From CAWBFD01 sp963788115 (GTDB lineage Bacteria > Actinomycetota > Thermoleophilia > Solirubrobacterales > 70-9), in the NCBI GenBank assembly GCA_963788115.1, contig CAWBFD010000002.1, positions 372,001-436,000 on the forward strand: a stretch of DNA of 64,000 bases. Direction: 5' to 3'. The position numbers and the translations under genes are program-made. Within the stretch, counting starts at the first letter, position 1. Each line of letters opens with the position of its first letter. Shown in pieces: positions 51,107 to 60,402 of this stretch. Below the pieces are notes generated by a model. That model saw nothing but the letters and a program-made list of their open reading frames with translations. It was not told the origin of the DNA and did no database searches.

Positions 51107-52671
51107 GAAAGCTCTTGCGACGCCCCGTCCGCGAGCGCCTCCACGCGGTCCGCACGGGTGCGTGCGGCGCGCACGCGAAGCCGCTCCTTAACCAGTCGCT
51201 TGTCCTGGGTCGCCGCACGAGTGGCGAGCTCGCCCGAGAGCCGCCGGTACCGCAGGTGCTTGGTCCGCTCCTCGTCTAGATCCGTGGCGGGGGCGAGCAG
51301 GCCGTGCTCGGTGATCTCCGCCTCGTCGACCCCGTGGGGGCGAAGGCTGACCTCCACGCCGCTCATCCAGCGCTCGCCGAAGAGGCGAATCAGGGCCTGA
51401 TCAAGGGGCTCGCCGGTGATCCTCGCCACCCGGCCTGCCCGGGCCAGCGGCCCGGAGGCATAGGCGTGGACCATGGCCTCGGCGGGGTGCACGCCCGGCA
51501 CGGTGACGCGGATCGCGCCGACCCTCTCGCTGATCACGAGCTCGCAGAGATCGCCGAGCGTGCGGCGGTCGGGCATGACCACTCCCGGCATCATCACCTG
51601 CACGGGGCTCGCACAGAAGGATTCGGTCGATCGGCCCCCGAGCACGACCCGCTCGTCGGCGGCGACGGCGGCCTCGATCGCGGCCCGCTCGGGGTGCTCG
51701 GAGGCGAGCTGGACCCGCAGCTCGAGGTCGCCGCAGCGCCCATCAACGATCGTCTCGATCGCATGGCTCAGCTCGTCTGCCGTCGCGCCGGCTGCGTCGA
51801 GGTTGACGATCATCGCCGGACGGCGAAAGCGCCGCGGCGATGGGAGTCGCCGGAACGGCGGCGCGGGGATCAGCGCAGCCGCCCCGATCGGAGCGCTCGC
51901 CGAGTCGGGATCGTCCGGATCGAGGCGGACGGCCGCTGCGAGCGTGCCCGCGTGTGCGGCCCAGCAGACTGCGGCCGGCTCGGGAACGAACACCGCCCCG
52001 AAGCAGGCCAGACGCTGGGCGCGATCCAGGCGGCGCAGGTGCCCCCCAGGCTCCGCGGACTCGCCGCCGATCGCCGCGTGGGTCGCACGGCGCATGCCAA
52101 CGTTGCCGAGCGCGGCGGCGCGGTAGAGCCCCTGGTCGAACTCGGTCAAGCCACGGGTGAGGTCCTCGAGCAAGCCGAGCGGCTCCGGACCCTCACCGGG
52201 CCGCGAGTCGAATACGGTCGCGACCTCACCCGCCGCGGCGGCTTCGTGCACACGGCCGGCCTCGAGCCCGGTGGGGTCGAGGGGCCGCATGGGCCCTGCC
52301 GTCACCGCGTCGGCCACGGCCAGGTGCCAGCGCACGTGTGCCTCGACCATGCTCGGGCCCGGCACCGCCCCGGCGGTGACGAAGATCAGCACCTCGCCGG
52401 CGGGCTCTCGCTCGCCGTCATCCGCGCCGGGCGAGAGCGTCTCGATCAGCTCGGTGGGATAGCTCTGATGCTCTAGGCCGGCCAGGGTCAGCTCGAGATC
52501 CGCCGTGGAGGCGCCATCCAGCGCCTCCACCACGACGGACACCTGGGGCGCAGACGGGAGCCGACCGAGCTCGGGTGGCTCGATCTCGGTCCAGAGGTTT
52601 CCTGGAACCGCGGCAGGCCGCGGTTCCCCTCCGATCGCCGAGTCGCTTCGCGAACGGTCCGGGCTCGACAT
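51103..52671 (-). CDS. Glycosyltransferase family 2-like protein
   Basis: 522 residues. The head (PQVSVVVEALDGASTADLEL; TLAGLEHQSYPTELIET) is the start of a GT-A fold; EVLIFVTAGAVPGPSMVEAH and GNVGMRRATHAAIGG are where GT2 enzymes carry the DxD and acceptor-loop elements, but the DxD itself is replaced (F-V-T-A-G). The C-terminal 60 residues are a basic coiled coil. It may be an inactive or divergent transferase. First gene of an operon with the FG-GAP protein. Confidence 0.7.
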   Translation of the reverse strand: MSSPDRSRSDSAIGGEPRPAAVPGNLWTEIEPPELGRLPSAPQVSVVVEALDGASTADLELTLAGLEHQSYPTELIETLSPGADDGEREPAGEVLIFVTAGAVPGPSMVEAHVRWHLAVADAVTAGPMRPLDPTGLEAGRVHEAAAAGEVATVFDSRPGEGPEPLGLLEDLTRGLTEFDQGLYRAAALGNVGMRRATHAAIGGESAEPGGHLRRLDRAQRLACFGAVFVPEPAAVCWAAHAGTLAAAVRLDPDDPDSASAPIGAAALIPAPPFRRLPSPRRFRRPAMIVNLDAAGATADELSHAIETIVDGRCGDLELRVQLASEHPERAAIEAAVAADERVVLGGRSTESFCASPVQVMMPGVVMPDRRTLGDLCELVISERVGAIRVTVPGVHPAEAMVHAYASGPLARAGRVARITGEPLDQALIRLFGERWMSGVEVSLRPHGVDEAEITEHGLLAPATDLDEERTKHLRYRRLSGELATRAATQDKRLVKERLRVRAARTRADRVEALADGASQELS

Positions 52672-52709
52672 GAACGGGGCATGCTAGTAACCCCCCGAAG
52701 ACTCAGGCC

Positions 52710-52879
52710 CTAGGGCAGTGATCTCCCAATCCCCGCACGCCCGGATGACGCGCCTGGCCTTCGCATCTCTTCGTCCTCGGCCACTCGTGTGCAGGCAAGC
52801 ACACGTCGTGGCCTGCGTCCTCGACATGCTTGGCCAGGCGCGTCCCCGTGCATACGCCGATTGGGAATCACTGCCCTAG
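52710..52879. repeat. 170-bp imperfect palindrome
   Basis: The outer arms CTAGGGCAGTGAT (from 52710) and the complement of the bases ending at 52879 match over 20-plus bases with one indel; CGCGCCTGGCC (52750-52760) meets its complement GGCCAGGCGCG at 52832-52842; the centre GGCCAC-CGTGTGC meets GCACACG-GTGGCC around 52779-52812. The whole unit can fold as one long hairpin. It lies between two divergent glycosyltransferase genes and resembles a MITE-like element or a structured regulatory region. Confidence 0.7.
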
Positions 52880-52889
52880 ACTCGCGGCG

Positions 52890-54530
52890 ATGTCCACCCT
52901 GGACGCGGTAACCACGGCTGCGCCCGCCGAGCAGGTCCCGGTCGGGCACCCACTTCCCCTGCGGGTTGCGTTCGCGGGCGGGCCGGCTCTCGAGCAGTTC
53001 GGGGCCGGGGTCGATGCGGTCCCCGCAGGCCGGGGCGACGAGCTCGAGGCCGCGGCCGCCCTGGTCGTGGACGAGCAGCCGCCGAGGGGCGGCCGGCGCG
53101 AGGTGGCGCGGCTTTGCCGAGCGGCCCAGGCGGCCGGGGTTCCCGTGATCGGACTGCGCCGCACCACTGTCGCCGAGCCCGCCTGGTCCGGGGTCCCCGA
53201 CCTGATCATCGGGATGCCGCTTCGCGATGAGGTTCCGGGCCTTCCGGCCGCGGCGCCGGTCGATCCGCAGACCTACAACCCGATCGGGTTCCGCGGCGCG
53301 GGGGTGGCCGGGTTCGCCGCGATGATCACCGGTGCGGTCCCCGCGGAGCGCCTTCGATCGGGCCTCGCATGGCTCGGCGAGATCAGCGGGGGAGAGCCAA
53401 CCAGCATCGCCACCCCGAACCGCCGTCAGCTGCCGCCGCTTCCCCCCATGGTGCAGCCCCGTGACACACCCCGAGCATCCAAGCTGCTCGGGGGGCTGCG
53501 GGCCCGCCTGGGTGTGCTCGACCACCCCGCCTTTCACGCGTCCCCCTGGGAGCGAGCAGGGCTGCTGACGAAGCTCTGCGCGGCCGGGATCCCGGTGGTG
53601 CCGGCCGAGCTTTCGGACGAGGCGGCCGAGCTCCTCGGACCCGACCTGGCCGCCGCACTCGAGGCGATCGAGCTCGAGGAGCTCCGGGACCCGGATGGGC
53701 GGGAGCGGGCCTCCGTCAGGGTGCGCCGCGCCGCCCTGCGCCACCACTCGCCGCAGGCCCGTTGGCGGCAGATCGCGGGCGCGCTCGGGATCGACCTCCC
53801 GTCACCGGCCCTGGTGTCGGTGGTGCTGTCGACGAGGCGCCAGGAGTGGCTCGAGCACGGCATAGCCCAGGTCCTCCGGCAGAGCTACGAGCCGCGCGAG
53901 CTGATCGTCTGCCTGCACGGCGATGAGTACTCGGACGACGTCGAGGATCGGGTGCGCGCGCAGTCTCCCGACCCGGTGAAGGTCGTCCGGGTCGACGACG
54001 AGCTGACCCTGGGCGAGTCGCTCAACGCCGGCGTCGCCGTATCGGAGGGCGACGTGGTGACGAAGATGGACGACGACGACTACTACACGGTCGACCACCT
54101 CTGGGATCTCGTCCTGGCGCTCGAGTACGCGGACGCCGATCTGGTCGGCAAGGGCGCCGAGTTCGTATACGTCTCGACGGTGGACCTGACGATCCGCAGA
54201 TTCATCGGCCCGGCCGAGACCGACCACTCCCGCCTCGGCGGCGGGGTGATGATGGCGCGCCGCGAGCCGCTGCTCGAGATCGGGGGTTGGCCGGCGCGCA
54301 ATCGCGGCGAGGACGGGTGGCTGGTGAAGAACTTCAAGAGCGCGGGGAAGCGCGTTCACCGCACCCACGGGTTCGGCTACATCCTCAACCGGCACATGCG
54401 CGGCCACACCTGGAACACATACGCCGACTACTTCCTGGTCCAGTCCCAGCGCGAGTGGCGAGGCCTGCGCTTCGACGTGACCGCGATCGAGCCCGGCGCG
54501 GCGGGCCTCGAGCCGTCCGGCGCCGACTAG
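52890..54530 (+). CDS. Glycosyltransferase with C-terminal GT2 domain
   Basis: 546 residues from ATG 52890, 10 bp after the palindrome. The N-terminal 300 residues resemble a GT-B-like or glycan-binding region (LRVAFAGGPALEQFGAGVDA; IGMPLRDEVPGLPAAAPVD). The C-terminal part is a clear GT2: PALVSVVLSTRRQEWLEHGI, LRQSYEPRELIVCLHGDEYS, DVVTKMDDDDYYTVDHLWDL (DxD), and GGGVMMARREPLLEIGGWP with NRGEDGWLV acting as the acceptor/base region. Sugar transfer to a surface glycan is likely. It overlaps the convergent next gene by 4 bp. Confidence 0.83.
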   Translation: MSTLDAVTTAAPAEQVPVGHPLPLRVAFAGGPALEQFGAGVDAVPAGRGDELEAAAALVVDEQPPRGGRREVARLCRAAQAAGVPVIGLRRTTVAEPAWSGVPDLIIGMPLRDEVPGLPAAAPVDPQTYNPIGFRGAGVAGFAAMITGAVPAERLRSGLAWLGEISGGEPTSIATPNRRQLPPLPPMVQPRDTPRASKLLGGLRARLGVLDHPAFHASPWERAGLLTKLCAAGIPVVPAELSDEAAELLGPDLAAALEAIELEELRDPDGRERASVRVRRAALRHHSPQARWRQIAGALGIDLPSPALVSVVLSTRRQEWLEHGIAQVLRQSYEPRELIVCLHGDEYSDDVEDRVRAQSPDPVKVVRVDDELTLGESLNAGVAVSEGDVVTKMDDDDYYTVDHLWDLVLALEYADADLVGKGAEFVYVSTVDLTIRRFIGPAETDHSRLGGGVMMARREPLLEIGGWPARNRGEDGWLVKNFKSAGKRVHRTHGFGYILNRHMRGHTWNTYADYFLVQSQREWRGLRFDVTAIEPGAAGLEPSGAD

Positions 54531-55354
54531 AAACGAACTACGAGCCGCCGTAGCTGGCGCAGGCGGCGGCGCACGACATTCCACAGATTGGCGGCGGCCG
54601 TCCCGGCGATGGAGACGACACGAGCGACCTGATGCCCTCGCCACTCGACCCACCGAAGCGGACCGGTCGCTCCGAGGCGACGCTCGGCCAGAGCCGCGCG
54701 GGCACGCTCGTGCCTGAGCTCGTTGCGCTCGAGCGCGAGCCGCTGCTGGCCGCGAGCCACCCGAGCCGCGTTCGTGTTGAGCCGGGCTCGGTGGCGGAGA
54801 TGCTCCGACCGCTCGTGTGAGAGCGCGCGCACGGGTGGCAGCTGCCGACGACGCCGCTTGCGACGGGTGAGCCCGAGCCTGACGCCGGGCACACGCCGTC
54901 CCCCGGCTCCGGCCCCGTTCACGCCAGCCCGAACCACCCGGCGATGCGGCAGGCGCGCGGCCCAGTCGTGCTTTTCGAACCTGCCGAATCCATCGGGAAC
55001 CGTGGCCTCGATCGGACCACCCGTCTCGGCGACGAGCCCGGACAGGGCCTCGAGGCTGTACTCACCGGTATGCACCCCGGCGGGAACGCTGATGACCAAG
55101 GCGTCGTGCTGCGGGTCGCGCTCGAAGTCTGGGGGGACGACCCGGATGCGCGGGTCAGCCTCGCAGGCGGCGGCGATCTCCGCCCGCTCCGGGTGGCCCG
55201 GAGGGATCTTCACCAGCAGCTCGATACCGTGGGAACGTGCCGTGAGGATCGCGTCGACGGTGGCGAGCGCGCTTGCCGCGGTCTCCTCGGCGACCGGCAC
55301 CTCGACCACGAATGGCCGATCGGTGACCCGCTCCCCGGCGCCACCCATGGCCAT
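54527..55354 (-). CDS. Basic coiled-coil protein associated with the glycan locus
   Basis: 275 residues from ATG 55354. The N-terminal half is alpha/beta (FVVEVPVAEETAASALATVD; HGIELLVKIPPGHPERAEIA; ALVISVPAGVHTGEYSLEAL) and shares wording with the middle of 51103-52671 (GHPERAEI versus EHPERAAI), so it is probably a shortened relative of that protein. The C-terminal half is strongly basic and helical. No DxD. It starts 8 bp after the stop of the sulfotransferase upstream, so they are an operon. Function unknown. Confidence 0.65.
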   Translation of the reverse strand: MAMGGAGERVTDRPFVVEVPVAEETAASALATVDAILTARSHGIELLVKIPPGHPERAEIAAACEADPRIRVVPPDFERDPQHDALVISVPAGVHTGEYSLEALSGLVAETGGPIEATVPDGFGRFEKHDWAARLPHRRVVRAGVNGAGAGGRRVPGVRLGLTRRKRRRRQLPPVRALSHERSEHLRHRARLNTNAARVARGQQRLALERNELRHERARAALAERRLGATGPLRWVEWRGHQVARVVSIAGTAAANLWNVVRRRLRQLRRLVVRF

Positions 55355-55362
55355 CGGCGTCC

Positions 55363-56319
55363 TCAGCTCTCCACCGGGTAGCCCAGCTCGTGCAGGCGGA
55401 ACCCGGCGATCGCCTCGAACTTGCGACGATCCTCGATGGGCATGTCGGTCTTCCACCGATCGATGCGGCTGGGATCGGGTGGCGTCGCGGTTCGCTCGAT
55501 GATCTGAAGTCGCTCCTCGGTCGAAACCACACGACCGCCGGGGGCATGCTCCTCCGGAGGCACCTCGGCCGCCACCCGCTCCACCGCCAGCTCGTGGTAG
55601 CGCAGCATCTGCGGGTCGAAGGGAAGCTCGACGAACTCGCAGATGCGCCGCAGCTCCGCCTCGGGCTCGCGTACCAGGTCCTCGTAGCGGAGCTCCATGT
55701 AGTGCGGGAGCTCCTTGGCCTGCTCGCGGCCCTGGTCGATACGGGCGACCCAGAACTCGGCGGCCTCCTCGACCGTGTTCGGGCCGAACCACAGGTCCTT
55801 GATCGACAGGGTGACGCCGCGGCCGTCGCGGATGATGTGGATGAAGCGCGCCTCCGGAAGAACCGAGTGGATGATCTCCATCTTGCGCACGTAGAACGGG
55901 GTCTTGTCTCCCCAGCGGGGCTTCCCGGCCTTCTCGGCGTACATCTCGTAGAAGGCGCGGATCGCGTCCGCGACCTTGCCCGGAGGATCGTCCTCGAGGT
56001 GCTGGCGATAGGCATCGGCATCGAGGTGGAAGTCGGGCCACCGGGTGTGCCCGGTGACGGCTTCGATGTAGGCCGCCAGCGGGGTCTCGGGTCGGCCGGG
56101 GCGCCGCGCGCGCCGCCAGCTCTTGACGGCCCTCGGGATGAAGTAGGTCTCCGGCGGGATCGCCAGCTCCGGGTGCGCGTCCAGCATCAGGCGTAGGAGG
56201 GTTGTCCCGGAGCGGGGAGCGCCGACCACGAATGGGGCCGGGACGCGACCGCCTTCGGAAGGACCACTTGACCGGGTCGCCCGGCGCCTGAGCGGCCTCA
56301 GGGAACGGAAGCGGGCCAC
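55363..56319 (-). CDS. Sulfotransferase-family protein
   Basis: 318 residues from GTG 56319. FVVGAPRSGTTLLRLMLDAH is the PAPS loop, HIIRDGRGVTLSIKDLWFGP the 3'-phosphate motif, KPRWGDKTPFYVRKMEIIHS and YMELRYEDLVREPEAELRRI the other conserved blocks. It is a paralogue of 58961-59872. The frame is open to 56556 but family similarity starts near the GTG. Sugar sulfation is the expected role; acceptor unknown. Confidence 0.88.
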   Translation of the reverse strand: MARFRSLRPLRRRATRSSGPSEGGRVPAPFVVGAPRSGTTLLRLMLDAHPELAIPPETYFIPRAVKSWRRARRPGRPETPLAAYIEAVTGHTRWPDFHLDADAYRQHLEDDPPGKVADAIRAFYEMYAEKAGKPRWGDKTPFYVRKMEIIHSVLPEARFIHIIRDGRGVTLSIKDLWFGPNTVEEAAEFWVARIDQGREQAKELPHYMELRYEDLVREPEAELRRICEFVELPFDPQMLRYHELAVERVAAEVPPEEHAPGGRVVSTEERLQIIERTATPPDPSRIDRWKTDMPIEDRRKFEAIAGFRLHELGYPVES

Positions 56320-56353
56320 GGGCGGCAGTGTAGTGCCGTGATCCCGGTCGGCA

Positions 56354-57016
56354 CTAGAAGAACTCGTCGGCCCGCTCCGGCTTCCAGCGCTGGGCCACCG
56401 CGCTGAACGGGACAAACAGAAACCATGTCGCGACTGCGAGCGTGGTGCTGATGAATGCCACTGGGATGGAGAGCGCGAAGAAGACCACTGGCGAAAGCGA
56501 CAGCATGCGCCCCCAGCGATAGACGTCCTCGGGAACGGCATGGCGCAGTAGTTCATGCTCGCGGGCGTGATCGAACAACACCACCTCGAGGCCGCTGATG
56601 ATCGCCACGATCAGCGCGTAGATCCCGACCGAAAGCGGGTTCTCGATGTAGATGCCGAGCAGCGCCGTCGGAAACGGGAGGAACGCGATGAATGCCAGGT
56701 AGACGAGATTGAGCCCGATCAGACGCCCGTCCATGCGGGCGAGCTGTGAGAACAGCGCGTGATGGGCGACCCAGTAGCGGCCGATGACAGCGAAGCTGAT
56801 GAAGAAGCTGATGAAGTTCGAGGTGAGATCGTTGAGAGCATCGGCGAGCTCGCCGACATCGCTCCCGTCGTCGAGAGTGGGAACCGCGATCCCGACCACC
56901 AGCAGCGTCATCGCGATCGCGAACATGCCGTCGCTGAAGGCGAGCACCCGCGCGAACTCGACGCCGCCCCGCTCATACGTCGATCCGGCCGTGCTCTCCC
57001 GATCGACCTCCGCCAC
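56354..57016 (-). CDS. TMEM175-family (DUF1211) potassium-channel-like membrane protein
   Basis: 220 residues, six hydrophobic helices. RVLAFSDGMFAIAMTLLVVG contains the FSDGxFAIAxTLL signature of TMEM175, whose bacterial members form tetrameric K+-selective pores. FISFFISFAVIGRYWVAHHA and YLAFIAFLPFPTALLG also fit. ATG 57016. Plasma membrane. It is not part of the glycan operons by strand and spacing, and starts back-to-back with the NAPRTase gene. Confidence 0.9.
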   Translation of the reverse strand: MAEVDRESTAGSTYERGGVEFARVLAFSDGMFAIAMTLLVVGIAVPTLDDGSDVGELADALNDLTSNFISFFISFAVIGRYWVAHHALFSQLARMDGRLIGLNLVYLAFIAFLPFPTALLGIYIENPLSVGIYALIVAIISGLEVVLFDHAREHELLRHAVPEDVYRWGRMLSLSPVVFFALSIPVAFISTTLAVATWFLFVPFSAVAQRWKPERADEFF

Positions 57017-57075
57017 CCACGCCAGGCTAGGACACGCACCGGACCGCTCGGCAAGTGCTGACTTAGGGTTTGCCG

Positions 57076-58453
57076 ATGGCCCACTTCGACGACCCCGGGC
57101 TTCTGAGCCCGGCCGAGGCCTCGCTCTTGATCGACCGTTACGAGCTGGCGATGGCGGCGAGCTATCTGCGGCGGGAGATGAACGAGCCGGCGATCTTCGA
57201 GCTGTTCGTCCGTCACCTGCCTCGGTACCGCGATTGGCTGCTGGTCGCCGGCCTCGGGCCGACCCTGCGCCTGATCGAGGAGCTTCGCTTCGGCGAGCGC
57301 GAGCAGGAGTACCTGGCGGGGCTCGGGTTCGAGGATCCGTTCATCGACTACCTCGCGCGGTTCCGCTTCTCAGGGGACATCGACGCGATCCCGGAGGGCA
57401 CGATCGCGTTCGCAAACGAACCGCTGCTGCGTGTAACCGCCCCTCGGATCGAGGCACAGCTCCTGGAGACGCTGCTGCTGAACCAGATCAACTTCCAGAC
57501 GATGCTGGCCACCAAGGCCGCGCGTGTGGTCCTGGCGGCGGGAGGCGGGGAGCCCGATGCCGCGGAGAGCGTTGTCGACTTCTCGCCGCGACGCACGCAC
57601 GGCACGGACGCGGCGATGAAGGTCGCACGCTCTTCGGCGATCGCCGGGTGCGGCGGCACCTCGAACGTGGCGGCGGCGATGCGCTACGGGCTGCGGCCCG
57701 TGGGGACCATGGCGCACTCCTACGTGCTCTCCTTCCGTTCCGAGCGCGAGGCGTTCCTGGCGTTCCTGCGGGACTTTCCCGAGAACACGACCCTGCTCGT
57801 GGACACCTACGACACGCTCGAGGGCGTGCGCTCCGCGATCTGCCGCCTCCAACGAGGCCGGCATCGCGCTACAGGGCATCCGGCTGGACTCCGGCGATCT
57901 CGGCGCGCTCTCGTGCCAAGCCCGCGAACTGCTCGACGAGGCAGGGATGAGCGACACCCTGATCTTGGCCAGTGGCGACCTCGAGGAGGGCCACGTCGCG
58001 AAGCTCGTCGCCGCGGACGCTCCGATCGATCTTTGGGGCATCGGCACCGACCTCGGCACCAGCCGTGACTCACCGGTCGTCAACGGCGTCTACAAGCTCG
58101 CCGCGGACCTGACCGGTCCCGACGGCTCCTGGCGCGGCGTGTTCAAGCTCTCGCCTCACAAGGCGACGCTGCCGGGCGCGAAACAGGTGATCCGTCGCTT
58201 CGACGGCGAAGAGATGAGCGGCGATGTGATCGCTGCCGCCGGCGAGCGGCTCGAGGGCGAGCCCCTGGTCGTCCCGGCGATGCGCGGCGGAGAGACCGTG
58301 GTGGCCGAGTCGCTCGAAACGATCAGGGCTCGTGCCCTGGCCCAGCTCGCGGCCCTGCCCGAGCGCCTGCGCCGGACGCGGGCGAGCGACACGGATGTGG
58401 AGCCGTACCCCGTCGCCTACTCCGAGGCGCTCGGCAAGCTTGCGCAGTACTAA
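57076..58453 (+). CDS. Nicotinate phosphoribosyltransferase, frameshifted
   Basis: About 459 residues read-through. DRYELAMAASYLRREMNEPA, FELFVRHLPRYRDWLLVAGL, LLLNQINFQTMLATKAARVV, DFSPRRTHGTDAAMKVARSS and GTMAHSYVLSF are the NAPRTase N-terminal blocks. Near 57842 a one-base shift moves the frame to ASNEAGIALQGIRLDSGDLG, LILASGDLEEGHVAKLVAAD and WGIGTDLGTS. The enzyme makes nicotinate mononucleotide for NAD salvage. Being a usually single-copy housekeeping gene, the shift is as likely a sequence error as a mutation. Start ATG 57076. Confidence 0.85.
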
Positions 58454-58878
58454 CGGCGGGCCGCGAAGAACGACTCGAGCATCGCGGCCGACTCGGTCGC
58501 GAGCAGGCCGCCATCCACCTGCGGGCGGTGGTTCAGCCGAGGCTCCCCGAGGATGTCGAGGACGCTGCCGGCCGCCCCGGCCTTGGGGTCACTCGCCCCG
58601 TAAGCGACCCGCGGCACCCGCGCGAGCACGATGGCCCCGGCGCACATCGCACACGGCTCCAGGGTCACGTAGAGGACGGTGCTCGGCAGCCGCCAGCCGC
58701 CGAGCGCTCTCGACGCCTCGCGCATGGCGAGGACCTCGGCGTGGGCGGTGGGATCCGAGCGCAGCTCGCGCTCGTTGCCGGCGGCGCCGATCACCTCGCC
58801 CTCATGCACGATCACGGCCCCGATCGGGACATCGTCGTGCTCGGCGGCACGCTCGGCCTCGCGCAGGGCGAGCCGCAT
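58450..58878 (-). CDS. tadA: tRNA-specific adenosine deaminase TadA-like
   Basis: 142 residues. Zinc/catalytic motifs are DPTAHAEVLAMREA (H-A-E) and LEPCAMCAGAIV (P-C-x-x-C). VPIGAVIVHEGEVIGAAGNE and RVAYGASDPKAGAAGS fit the tRNA A34-to-I deaminase subfamily. Its stop overlaps the convergent NAPRTase stop by 4 bp. It is slightly short at the N-terminus versus relatives, but ATG 58878 gives a complete catalytic core. Confidence 0.88.
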   Translation of the reverse strand: MRLALREAERAAEHDDVPIGAVIVHEGEVIGAAGNERELRSDPTAHAEVLAMREASRALGGWRLPSTVLYVTLEPCAMCAGAIVLARVPRVAYGASDPKAGAAGSVLDILGEPRLNHRPQVDGGLLATESAAMLESFFAARR

Positions 58879-58960
58879 GAAATGTTCGTCGCGGCCGAAG
58901 AAGCGGGCGTCGGTAATGGCTCCAAGTATGCGCGGAGCGGCGCCCCGGCGACGATCGCCT

Positions 58961-59872
58961 CTACCCAGGGCCCGGCGCGCGGGCGGTGACCTCGTAACCG
59001 AGCTCGGCGAGCAGCTCGCCGGCCACCGCCTCGAACGCGGCGACGTCGGCGGCCTCCATCTCGGCCTTCCAGCGAGCGACCCGCTCGGTGTGGGGCGGCG
59101 CGGTTGCCGGCGCGTGGACTTCGAGCCGCCGCCGGCCCTCCCGCCCCTGCCTGCCAGTGGACGCAGGCAGATCGCCGGCGAGCTCGGCGAGCCGAGCCGG
59201 AGCCAGCTCGTGGTGGCGGAGCATCATCGGATCCCAGTCGAGCTCGACGAAACGGCAGATCCGCCGGAGCTCGCGTTCGGGATCGACGACGAGGTCCTCG
59301 TAGCGAAGCTCCATGTAACGCGAGGACTCCTCCGCCTGCTCCCGGCCGGCACTGATTCGCTTCGCCCACATCTCTGCCGCCCCCTCGACGGTGTCGGGCC
59401 CGAACCAGAGCCCCTTGATCGATAGGGCGACGTCGCGGCCGTCGCGGATCAGGTGGACGAACCGGGCCTCCGGCAGCGCCCCGGCGATCAGGCGGATGTG
59501 GTTCACATAGGCGGGGGTCTTGTCACCCCAGCGCGGCTTGCCCTGGTGCTCCGCGTAGACCTCGTAGAACGTCCGCAGCGCCCGGCGCGCCGAGACCCGG
59601 TCGACATCGCCCAGGCGCTCGCGCAGCTCGCTCGGCTCGAGGCCGAAGTCGCCCCAGCGCCTGTGCGAGGCGAGGAGCTCGGTCACCTCGGCCGCGCTGG
59701 AGCCCTTGCGGCATGCCTTGATCACGCTCGGTGCGAAGTGCGTCTCCGGCGGGACGGCCAGCTCCGGATGCGCGTCGAGCATCATGCGCAGGAGCGTCGT
59801 CCCGGAGCGCCAGACGCCGACGACGAATGGAGCGGGACGGCGCTGGCGCCGTCGCTGGGTTCTGCCGTTCAT
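58961..59872 (-). CDS. Sulfotransferase-family protein
   Basis: 303 residues from ATG 59872. FVVGVWRSGTTLLRMMLDAH (PAPS loop), KPRWGDKTPAYVNHIRLIAG, HLIRDGRDVALSIKGLWFGP (3'-phosphate motif) and YMELRYEDLVVDPERELRRI are shared nearly word for word with 55363-56319. An insertion rich in G, R and Q (about residues 235-255) is the main difference. The start lies 17 bp from the UspA stop, so they may be co-transcribed. Confidence 0.88.
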   Translation of the reverse strand: MNGRTQRRRQRRPAPFVVGVWRSGTTLLRMMLDAHPELAVPPETHFAPSVIKACRKGSSAAEVTELLASHRRWGDFGLEPSELRERLGDVDRVSARRALRTFYEVYAEHQGKPRWGDKTPAYVNHIRLIAGALPEARFVHLIRDGRDVALSIKGLWFGPDTVEGAAEMWAKRISAGREQAEESSRYMELRYEDLVVDPERELRRICRFVELDWDPMMLRHHELAPARLAELAGDLPASTGRQGREGRRRLEVHAPATAPPHTERVARWKAEMEAADVAAFEAVAGELLAELGYEVTARAPGPG

Positions 59873-59888
59873 CGGCGGTTCACGACAG

Positions 59889-60335
59889 CTATGTCGTGCG
59901 CACGATGTACACCCCGGACGGGGCGTGGTGGGAGACCTTGTTCGGGACGCTGCCCAGCAGGAACCGCTTCGCGCCGGTCATCCCCTTGTTCCCGACCACG
60001 ATCAGATCGGCCTTGGTCTCCTCGGCGACGTCCAGGATCGCGTCGGCCGGGTCGCCTTCCCGCGCGTGCGTCCGGACCTCGATGCCCTGCTGCCTCGCGG
60101 GTCCGGCGGCCCCCTCGAGGATCACGTTGACGTCCTCGGTCGGGCCCACCGCGTGGACGACGTCCCCAGGCAACTCCGCCTGCTCCTCGCGTAGCCGGCT
60201 CTTGGGCACCGGGTCGAACGCGCTGACCACGTGGAGCTCCGCCCCGCTCGCCTTTGCCAGCTCGACCGCCTGGCGAACGGCCTCGGCGGCCGTGTTCGAA
60301 CCGTCGGTACCCACCACTATGCGCTCGAACAGCAC
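59889..60335 (-). CDS. Universal stress protein (UspA family)
   Basis: 148 residues, single Usp domain. RIVVGTDGSNTAAEAVRQAV opens the fold and GNKGMTGAKRFLLGSVPNKV is the ATP-binding G-x2-G-x9-G-S/N motif, so an ATP-binding type. ATG 60335. No copy of the 32-bp motif is seen upstream, so it is not obviously part of that regulon. Cytoplasmic. Confidence 0.9.
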   Translation of the reverse strand: MLFERIVVGTDGSNTAAEAVRQAVELAKASGAELHVVSAFDPVPKSRLREEQAELPGDVVHAVGPTEDVNVILEGAAGPARQQGIEVRTHAREGDPADAILDVAEETKADLIVVGNKGMTGAKRFLLGSVPNKVSHHAPSGVYIVRTT

Positions 60336-60402
60336 TGGTGCTCCCGGTTGCCTTCCACGTGGGGGTCGATACTAGCCCCGATTCACGCCACGTCCCACCC
60401 GC

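Noticed and set aside
52830..52889. Extension of the glycosyltransferase gene upstream to 52830
   Set aside because: That stretch is the right arm of the palindrome; ATG 52890 gives the full protein.
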